Shown here in pieces: positions 1 through 5,541 of a DNA stretch of 6,441 nucleotides. Every line of letters starts with the position of its first letter. Position 1 is the stretch's first letter. Origin of the DNA: Promethearchaeia archaeon. Its GTDB lineage: Archaea > Asgardarchaeota > Lokiarchaeia > Sigyniarchaeales > SOKP01. The translations under genes and the position numbers were made by a program. Under the pieces are notes generated by a model. It had not been told where the DNA came from. It worked only from the letters and a program-made list of their open reading frames with translations, and did no database searches. Where the stretch lies: the NCBI GenBank assembly GCA_029856445.1, contig JAHQWY010000217.1, positions 1-6,441 of the forward strand, in the 5' to 3' direction.

Positions 1-64
1 CATTTGTAGATGCATCCTTACTTACCCCTAGAACTTCATAGTAATCTCTTTTATTAGAACTCAT
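1..64 (-). CDS. dnaJ: DnaJ (Hsp40) co-chaperone, N-terminal fragment
   Basis: Reading the minus strand from the ATG at 64-62 gives MSSNKRDYYEVLGVSKDAST followed by N, and then the window ends. The string RDYYEVLGVSKDAS is the start of the J-domain (helix I and the turn before helix II) and is nearly invariant in bacterial and archaeal DnaJ. The HPD motif and the zinc-finger and C-terminal domains would lie beyond the edge, so a full DnaJ cannot be told from a shorter J-domain protein. The RDYYEVLGV start a few residues from Met favours true DnaJ. In the cell it would stimulate DnaK ATPase and deliver unfolded clients. It is transcribed away from the kinase gene on the plus strand. No good Shine-Dalgarno site is visible just upstream of the ATG. 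Only 21 codons are seen, but the motif match is very specific. Confidence 0.87.
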   Translation of the reverse strand, partial: MSSNKRDYYEVLGVSKDASTN

Positions 65-275
65 AATGACTTAGTACCATGCAATTATTAAATAAGTTTG
101 AAAACCAATTAATTAAAATAATTTATGAAATTTATTTTTTTAGATAATAGGCTTTAAAGAAATATAAAATAAATAAATATAGACTTCAACTAATTTTCAA
201 TATCCGCAAAAGAAAAGATTTTAAGCATTCAAGTTGAATCATGTATTAATTACAAAAAAAAGGGTAAGTAAAAAA
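65..275. promoter_or_regulatory. Divergent intergenic region with candidate archaeal promoters
   Basis: This very A/T-rich spacer separates dnaJ (minus strand) from the kinase gene (plus strand), so it should hold promoters for both. On the plus strand the best TATA-like elements are TTTAAAGA at 153-160 and ATATAAAA at 162-169. Transcription would then begin near 187-195. No clear minus-strand TATA/BRE pair stands out from the A/T background. A purine stretch AGGGT at 261-265 lies 11 bases before TTG 276 and could be the ribosome binding site of the kinase gene. No heat-shock operator or other inverted repeat that I would trust is visible beside dnaJ. The existence of promoters follows from the gene arrangement; their exact positions are weak guesses. 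Confidence 0.3.
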
Positions 276-1370
276 TTGATTCCTAAAAGAACGAAAAGAA
301 TCACTTCAGAGTGGTTAAATGAAGCTCTTCATAGCTCAGGATATCTTAAAGATATTAACATTGAATCAATTTCGAGAGAACCGTGGGGTGCAGGAGAAGG
401 ATTTGTAAGTGATATGGCACGATTAACAATAAAATATGATAAGGAAGCTTCCGAAATACCAGAAACAATGATCGTGAAAATGCCTACTACCTTTCGGACT
501 GCTTTAGCAATTGCCGAACAATATAATCTTTATGAGAGAGAAATCAGATTCTATACAGAAGTAGGGCCTAAAAGTCCGATTCGCCTACCTGGTATTATAT
601 ATTCTGATTTTGATAAAGAATCCAAAAGATATATACTCATTCTAGAAGATTGTTCATGTTATGATCAGATAGACCAAATTATAGGACTTAATGAAGAACA
701 AACTAAACAAGTAATAGATATGATAGTAGATTTTCATTCAAGATGGTGGGATTCTCCAGACCTTTTTTTATTTGATTGGATGCCTAAACCTAGGGATGAT
801 GTGTCAAGATCTTTGGCCGAAACCTATCGTACTACTTGGGATCTTTCAATGAAATCAAAAGAATTCCAAAAAATACTTCCTGAAGGTGGTGAGAAAGTCG
901 GACGGAAAATTCATGAACATTTCCCTTGGTTGGTGATGGATATACCAGACGAAAATTTGACAATTTCTCATTTTGATTTTCGGGTTGATAATCTGTTCTT
1001 TGATTGGGAAAATAAGGAGAATCCAATTATTGTTATTGATTGGGGGTCTGCCGTTGTAAATGGGGGCATTTTAGATATTGCCTACCTTTTAGGTGAAAGT
1101 GTTGAAATCGATTTAAGAAGAAAAATTGAAAGAGATATGGTCAAATATTATGTTAAGCAGTTAGAACGAAAAGGTATCACTAGTTTTGACTTTGATTTTG
1201 CTTGGCGTTTTTATTTGAGATCTTTAATGTGCTATGCATATATCCCTGCTCTAGGCTACTCTCAATTGGATAGAAGTGACCCAAGGGCAATGCAACTATT
1301 TGAAACAATAACTAAACGCCAATTCCAAGCGATAATTGATAATGATGCAACAAGTGTATGCCCTTCTTAA
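276..1370 (+). CDS. Ecdysteroid/choline-kinase-like phosphotransferase (APH fold)
   Basis: This is a small-molecule kinase of the protein-kinase-like APH/choline kinase superfamily, close to the EcKinase/CHK-like group, about 364 residues and full length. Residues are counted from TTG 276. A glycine-rich loop WGAGEGF is at 37-43, the ATP-binding Lys is in IVKMP (K68), the helix C Glu is in EREIRFY (about E89), and the hinge is LLED-like (ILILED, ending near 125). The catalytic loop is HFDFRVDN with H232, D234 and N239, and the second metal-binding Asp is in VIDWG (D255), followed by LDIAYLLG. All catalytic residues are present; Phe replaces the usual Gly of HGD. The frame is open back to TTG 234, but family members typically start just before IPxxxxxITxEWL, which fits TTG 276 and the AGGG at 261-264. 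No signal peptide or membrane segment is seen. The substrate is unknown; in other organisms relatives phosphorylate hydroxyl groups of steroids, choline or xenobiotics. Confidence 0.85.
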   Translation: MIPKRTKRITSEWLNEALHSSGYLKDINIESISREPWGAGEGFVSDMARLTIKYDKEASEIPETMIVKMPTTFRTALAIAEQYNLYEREIRFYTEVGPKSPIRLPGIIYSDFDKESKRYILILEDCSCYDQIDQIIGLNEEQTKQVIDMIVDFHSRWWDSPDLFLFDWMPKPRDDVSRSLAETYRTTWDLSMKSKEFQKILPEGGEKVGRKIHEHFPWLVMDIPDENLTISHFDFRVDNLFFDWENKENPIIVIDWGSAVVNGGILDIAYLLGESVEIDLRRKIERDMVKYYVKQLERKGITSFDFDFAWRFYLRSLMCYAYIPALGYSQLDRSDPRAMQLFETITKRQFQAIIDNDATSVCPS

Positions 1371-1373
1371 AAA

Positions 1374-1420
1374 ACTATTTCATAGATTAATAATAGAAAA
1401 TTTTAGAAATAGTATTTTTT
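1374..1420 (+). terminator. Hairpin with T6 tract after the kinase gene
   Basis: ACTATTTC at 1374-1381 is perfectly complemented by GAAATAGT at 1406-1413, with a 24-base loop, and TTTTTT follows at 1415-1420. It begins 3 bases after the kinase stop codon. The stem is A/T-rich and the loop long, so it would be weak as a bacterial-style terminator. Archaeal termination depends mostly on the U-tract, which is present. It could separate the kinase transcript from the GH3 operon, or be a read-through or processing site. In A/T-rich DNA an 8-base repeat at this distance can arise by chance. Confidence 0.35.
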
Positions 1421-1448
1421 AAAAAAAATATTATAAACCTAATAAAAT

Positions 1449-1452
1449 GGAG
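1449..1452 (+). promoter_or_regulatory. Shine-Dalgarno site of the GH3 gene
   Basis: GGAG lies 5 bases before ATG 1458 and is one of the strongest ribosome binding sites in the window. It settles the start of the GH3 gene. It also implies that the mRNA has a leader, so the TTATAAA at 1431-1437 is too close to the start to serve as its TATA box. Confidence 0.7.
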
Positions 1453-1457
1453 TAAAG

Positions 1458-3536
1458 ATGTCTGAAAATTCTAAAAGATGGATAAATTGGGATATGTTAA
1501 AAGACCTTAGTGATGATCAGATAGAGGAAGAGGCAAAAAGAATACTTTCTATAATGACTCTTGAGGAAAAGTTAGATCAGATGTCAGGTGATTGGACCTT
1601 AAATTTAGGTGGGCCAAAAATGCAGAAAAGATACAATGCTGAACCTATTCCTGCAGGAGAGGATAAAATACTTGGAATTCCTGGAGTCCTTTTTTCTGAT
1701 GGACCAAGAGGAGTGGTTATAGGAAATTCAACCTGCTTTCCAGTGTCTATGGCAAGAGGTGCATCATGGGATTTAGATTTAGAGGAAAAAATAGGTGAAG
1801 TGATAGGAATTGAAGCAAAAGCCCATGGAGCTAATTATTTTGGCGGTGTTTGTATAAACCTATTAAGACACCCTGCATGGGGAAGAGCCCAAGAAACATA
1901 TGGGGAAGACACATATCATCTTGGAGCTTTTGGAGTAGCACTTTTAACCGGAGTACAAAAACATATTATGGCATGTGCTAAACATTATGCTTGCAACAGT
2001 ATAGAAAATACTAGATTTGAAGTAAATGTGTCCATCGATGAAAGAACCTTAAGAGAGGTATATCTTCCACACTTCAAAAAATGTGTCGACGCGGGTGTTG
2101 CTTCCATTATGAATGCTTATAATAAAGTCAATGGTGAATATTGTGGTCATAATCCTCACCTTCTACGAGATATATTGAAAAAAGACTGGAACTTTCAAGG
2201 ATTTGTCATTACTGATTTTGCTTGGGGAATTCGAAATGGAGCAATTGCTATAAATGCTGGTGTGGATATTGAGATGCCATTTGAATGGCGTATGGCTCCA
2301 GCAAAGATGATAGATTACTTAAATGAAGGGAGATTTACTGAAGAGTTAATTGATAAAGCTGTATTGAGAATTTTAAGGCAAAAACTCAAATTTGCGCACA
2401 AAGGAGATCCTAAGATTTATAATAAGGAAAAAATTGCTTGTAAAGAACACACAGAATTAGCCTTAGAGGCTGCGAGAAAGAGCATTGTACTCTTAAAGAA
2501 CGAAAATTCATTTTTACCGCTAGATAGAAATGATTTAAAACAAATCGCTATTTTTGGGGAGTTAGCAAACACTCCTAATATTGGAGATTACGGAAGTAGT
2601 AGAGTTTATCCTCCTTATGTCATAACTCCACTTGAAGGTATAAATAATATTGTGGGAAATAGAACCAATATTGTATTTAATGAAGGAAAGGATCTTAAAG
2701 AAGCTAAAAAATTAGCCAAAAATTCAGATGTTTCAATTATAGTTGCAGGGTATACTCATTTAGATGAGGGAGAAGGATCAGGAACTAAAGAACGAACAGG
2801 AGACCGGATCTCGTTAAGACTTCATGAAAAAGATGAGGAAATGATATCAGCAATAGCTTCGGTAAACCAAAACTGTATTGTAGCTCTAGAAGGAGGAGGA
2901 CCAATAATAGTAGGACCGTGGAAAAATGAAGTTTCAGCTATCTTGATGCTATGGTATCCAGGAATGGAAGGTGGAACGGCACTTGGGGAAATTCTATTTG
3001 GTGACATTAATCCTAGTGCCAAATTACCTGCTGTTTTTCCAAAATCAGAAGATCAACTTCCCTACTTCGATGCTACAGCAAAAGAAATTGAATATGGATA
3101 TTATCATGGTTATAAATTAATGGATAAAGAGGGACACGATCCCACATTCCCATTTGGTTTTGGTTTAAGCTATACCACGTTTTCATATGATAATCTTAGA
3201 ATTGATAAAAATACAATTAATTCTGAAGGTGAAATTCGAGTAAGTATTGATGTATCCAATATTGGTAATATGATAGGAGAAGAAATTGTACAAATGTATG
3301 TTGGATATAAAAATCCCTCAGTGGATCGTCCTGTCAAGGATCTTAAGGGGTTTACAAAAGTGTTGTTAACTCCAGGTGAATCTAGTACTATTAATTTGAG
3401 TTTAAAAGCAGAGGATCTGGCGTATTATGATAATGATAAGAATAAATGGGTCATAGAAAAAATAGAATATATCATATATGTTGGATCCTCCTCACGTAAC
3501 GAGGATCTCCTAACAACAACCTTTAATATTTCCTAA
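1458..3536 (+). CDS. Glycoside hydrolase family 3 (beta-glucosidase-like), cytoplasmic
   Basis: This 692-residue enzyme has the full three-part GH3 layout. The (beta/alpha)8-like domain spans roughly 30-310, the alpha/beta sandwich about 340-550, and a C-terminal fibronectin III-like domain about 575-690. Visible signatures include SDGPRGV (80-86), RHPAWGRAQETYGED (137-151), the substrate-binding KH at 175-176 with R186, YNKVNGEYCGHNPHLLRDIL (221-240), and GFVITDF with the nucleophile D253. The probable acid/base Glu is in DEGEG (E437 or E439), followed by GDRISLRL. WYPGMEGG (499-506), FGDINPSAKLP (514-524) and FPFGFGLSYTTF (564-575) complete the pattern. Known members retain configuration and remove terminal beta-glucosyl, xylosyl or related sugars; specificity cannot be read here. 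The N-terminus (MSENSKRWINWDMLKDL) is polar, without a signal peptide, so it should act inside the cell. It heads a tight plus-strand run with the next two genes. Confidence 0.95.
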   Translation: MSENSKRWINWDMLKDLSDDQIEEEAKRILSIMTLEEKLDQMSGDWTLNLGGPKMQKRYNAEPIPAGEDKILGIPGVLFSDGPRGVVIGNSTCFPVSMARGASWDLDLEEKIGEVIGIEAKAHGANYFGGVCINLLRHPAWGRAQETYGEDTYHLGAFGVALLTGVQKHIMACAKHYACNSIENTRFEVNVSIDERTLREVYLPHFKKCVDAGVASIMNAYNKVNGEYCGHNPHLLRDILKKDWNFQGFVITDFAWGIRNGAIAINAGVDIEMPFEWRMAPAKMIDYLNEGRFTEELIDKAVLRILRQKLKFAHKGDPKIYNKEKIACKEHTELALEAARKSIVLLKNENSFLPLDRNDLKQIAIFGELANTPNIGDYGSSRVYPPYVITPLEGINNIVGNRTNIVFNEGKDLKEAKKLAKNSDVSIIVAGYTHLDEGEGSGTKERTGDRISLRLHEKDEEMISAIASVNQNCIVALEGGGPIIVGPWKNEVSAILMLWYPGMEGGTALGEILFGDINPSAKLPAVFPKSEDQLPYFDATAKEIEYGYYHGYKLMDKEGHDPTFPFGFGLSYTTFSYDNLRIDKNTINSEGEIRVSIDVSNIGNMIGEEIVQMYVGYKNPSVDRPVKDLKGFTKVLLTPGESSTINLSLKAEDLAYYDNDKNKWVIEKIEYIIYVGSSSRNEDLLTTTFNIS

Positions 3537-3555
3537 TTACTGATTTATTTAATAA

Positions 3556-3560
3556 GGGGA
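3556..3560 (+). promoter_or_regulatory. Shine-Dalgarno site of the kinase-like gene
   Basis: GGGGA lies 4 bases before ATG 3565, inside the 28-base gap after the GH3 stop. It supports that start. The gap leaves no room for a separate terminator and promoter, so co-transcription with GH3 is likely. Confidence 0.6.
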
Positions 3561-3564
3561 CTAT

Positions 3565-4602
3565 ATGAAGAATCGATTTACAAAGAAATTTTTTGAAGAA
3601 ATAATCTCTAAGGATACAAAAAAAACAAGAAAGATAGAAGAATTAAAAATTGAAGCTTATTATGATGATCCAGGACTTCATTGGTCAAATCCAGATTTAA
3701 GAAAAGTGACAATCTTAACTTCTAGTGAAAAAATAGAATTAATTCTTAAAATTTTGCATGAAAGATCAAAAAGAGAAATTTTAATTTATAGATACTTATC
3801 AAAATATCCTAATTTTCCAATTCCAAAAGTATATTATACAGAATACGATGATATTACCAATAACTATATTCTAATAACTAAATTTGAAGAGAGTATTGGA
3901 GAATGGCCATTTAAGGAACCTGAGATAAAATTATGTGGTATATTACTCGCAAGAATTCATTCATATTTTTATGATAAAATTAAAATTTTACCAGAAATCT
4001 TTTTCCGAAATTCTTATTACAAATCAAGATATAAGTTTAAAGAGAATGCCGTTTCATTCATGGATTCATTAAAAACAGATGATTTGAAATTGATTGAAAA
4101 CATTATTTCAAATGTTAATATACTCAAAAATGCTATTGAATCATTAGATAGAAATTTTTTCATAACTGAGCCATATACTAATTGGACCTTAATACATGGT
4201 GCGTTTCACCCACCAGAAATCGTTTCAAAGAAAGGAGAAAAAGAAAAAATCCCATTAGGCGTTGACTGGGAAGAGTCCAGAGTTGGGCATCCTGCTGAAG
4301 ATATTGTAGGAATAAGTGGTCAAATCGCTTATTGGGGGAAACCTCACTTTTACTCCTTACTTATTAATTCTTATATAGAGGAGATGAATAATCATAACAT
4401 TAAAATTGAAATGCAAGCACTTGAAAAAGAAATCATCGTTGAAAATATTATTTCTGAAATAAGAAGACTGCCATTCTTATGGGATAAATTTTTAAAAAAT
4501 AAAGATGATATCAATTTTTCAAATTGGGTTAAAGGGTTTAAAGAAAGTATGCCAAAAACTACAAATTTTTTCCTTAATGAAATTTTAAATAAAGTATTAT
4601 AA
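3565..4602 (+). CDS. Degenerate APH-fold kinase-like protein (candidate pseudokinase)
   Basis: This 345-residue protein has the outline of the aminoglycoside phosphotransferase/choline kinase fold but lacks key catalytic residues. In the N-lobe, ELILKILHERSKREILIYRYL (58-78) supplies a plausible ATP-binding Lys (K62) and helix C Glu (E71), and PIPKVYYTE (85-93) precedes the hinge ILITKFE (102-108). The C-lobe has LLARIHSY (127-134) and the catalytic loop HGAFHPPE at 211-218. The family consensus is HGDxHPxN, so the catalytic Asp is Ala213 and the metal-binding Asn is Glu218. The next motif, GVDWEESRVGHPAEDI (232-247), keeps the second metal Asp D234. It is full length and not frameshifted. 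It may bind a ligand or nucleotide, regulate the intact kinase upstream, or use unusual chemistry; none of these is shown. It sits between the GH3 and PHP genes in a tight run. The A/T-rich, Lys/Ile/Asn-rich composition resembles that of its neighbours. Confidence 0.8.
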   Translation: MKNRFTKKFFEEIISKDTKKTRKIEELKIEAYYDDPGLHWSNPDLRKVTILTSSEKIELILKILHERSKREILIYRYLSKYPNFPIPKVYYTEYDDITNNYILITKFEESIGEWPFKEPEIKLCGILLARIHSYFYDKIKILPEIFFRNSYYKSRYKFKENAVSFMDSLKTDDLKLIENIISNVNILKNAIESLDRNFFITEPYTNWTLIHGAFHPPEIVSKKGEKEKIPLGVDWEESRVGHPAEDIVGISGQIAYWGKPHFYSLLINSYIEEMNNHNIKIEMQALEKEIIVENIISEIRRLPFLWDKFLKNKDDINFSNWVKGFKESMPKTTNFFLNEILNKVL

Positions 4603-4616
4603 AAAGATTTTTGACT

Positions 4617-5378
4617 ATGGTTTATTCTGATGATGATTGGAAGGATGTGACTCCTCATATTCCTCCAGGATACGATAAAACTAAGTATAATGTTGTATTT
4701 GATCAACATTCACATACAATATTTAGTGACGGAGCTCTTACGATAAAGCAAAATGTTGAATGGCACATCGCCATGGGCTATAATGCTTTAGCTATAACTG
4801 ACCATAATAATATGCGTCATTTAGAGAAGATTGATGAAGTTAGAGAGGAATATGCTGATAAAGGGTTTTTGATTTTAAGTGGGATTGAAATAACTACCAA
4901 TAGAATTCATTTAAATCTGTTAGGTGTCTCAGATTGGGAAACTAAAGTTAAATATAAAACAACAGAAAATCTCATTATTGAAGCGATAAATAAAGCCCAT
5001 GATCAAGATGGAATTGTTGTATGTGACCATATACCTTGGAGTTTATATGAATTCAAAATGAAAAATCATCCTACACGTGAAACTTTATTAGATTGGGGGA
5101 TAGATTATATTGAAATTGTTAATGACGATTCTAAACCTGAAAATGTGTATGATAATGCATCGTATGATTTTTGTATTAAACATAATAATAAGATTGGGAT
5201 GATAACAGGAACCGATATGCATAGACCAGACGGCTTAGTAAGTGGAGGAGTGCATGGATGGACTCTTTTGAATATCAAGGAATTTACCGAAGAAGCTTTA
5301 TTGGAAGAATTACGAAAGAAGCGTACTAATATCCTTTATTCAGAAATTCCTTATTTAGATCCTGGAATTCACAAATAA
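4617..5378 (+). CDS. PHP-domain metal-dependent phosphoesterase
   Basis: This 253-residue protein is a stand-alone PHP domain, which in characterised relatives binds two or three metal ions and hydrolyses phosphoester bonds. Counting from ATG 4617, motif I is DQHSHTIFSDG (H31, H33, D38), motif II is ITDHNN (D62, H63), motif III is GIEIT (E91) followed by H98, then CDHIPW (H138), and the last motif is TGTDMHRPD (D200, H202). All the expected metal ligands are present, so it should be active. Substrates in the family range from histidinol phosphate to nucleotides and 3'-phosphates; the sequence does not decide. The reading frame also has TTG 4611, but ATG 4617 is the more ordinary start. Neither has a good Shine-Dalgarno site. 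The start is only 14 bases after the upstream stop, so translational coupling is plausible. It has no signal peptide or membrane segment. It ends the apparent GH3 operon. Confidence 0.9.
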   Translation: MVYSDDDWKDVTPHIPPGYDKTKYNVVFDQHSHTIFSDGALTIKQNVEWHIAMGYNALAITDHNNMRHLEKIDEVREEYADKGFLILSGIEITTNRIHLNLLGVSDWETKVKYKTTENLIIEAINKAHDQDGIVVCDHIPWSLYEFKMKNHPTRETLLDWGIDYIEIVNDDSKPENVYDNASYDFCIKHNNKIGMITGTDMHRPDGLVSGGVHGWTLLNIKEFTEEALLEELRKKRTNILYSEIPYLDPGIHK

Positions 5379-5541
5379 TATATAAGAATTCAGTTAAAGT
5401 ACTCTAGTTTTAATCCTTTATCAAAATCAAACTTATTTCAATAAGATATAAAAATTCATTTATAATACAATATCCTAGAAGGAAAAAATCTTTAACTCAC
5501 ATTGTTTTTATCCAGTGGGAAATATTTATAGTGAAGAAAGA
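5379..5541 (+). promoter_or_regulatory. Spacer with candidate promoter for the beta-helix gene
   Basis: This 163-base A/T-rich gap separates the PHP gene from the surface-protein gene and is the largest plus-strand gap after the kinase gene. TATA-like candidates are ATATAAAA at 5446-5453 and TTTATAATA at 5459-5467, which would place transcription starts near 5475-5493 and leave a leader of about 50-65 bases. The same octamer ATATAAAA occurs before the kinase gene at 162-169, though it is common in such DNA. No convincing terminator with a T-run is visible for the PHP gene. The purines GAAGAAAG at 5533-5540, just before ATG 5542, are at best a weak ribosome binding site. Confidence 0.25.

Noticed and set aside
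832..1026. Minus-strand open frame of 64 codons
   Set aside because: It lies wholly inside the kinase gene, opposite its catalytic region, and the translation resembles no family.
276..1370. Reading the kinase as an aminoglycoside resistance gene
   Set aside because: The fold is shared, but the sequence layout (ITxEWL start, WGAGEGF loop, EREIRFY, LDIAYLLG) fits the ecdysteroid/choline-kinase-like group, and nothing points to a drug substrate.
2822..3022. Minus-strand open frame of 66 codons
   Set aside because: It is antisense to the conserved C-terminal half of the GH3 domain core and low in meaning; a shadow of the real gene.
4392..4709. Minus-strand open frame of 105 codons spanning the kinase-like/PHP junction
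   Set aside because: It overlaps the ends of two well-supported genes, has no ribosome binding site and shows no recognisable domain; it arises from A/T-rich antisense sequence.
5365..5391. Two GAATTC copies (5365-5370 and 5386-5391) that could form a stem around the PHP stop codon
   Set aside because: Each copy is itself a palindrome, the stem is only 6 bases and no T-run follows, so I do not call it a terminator.
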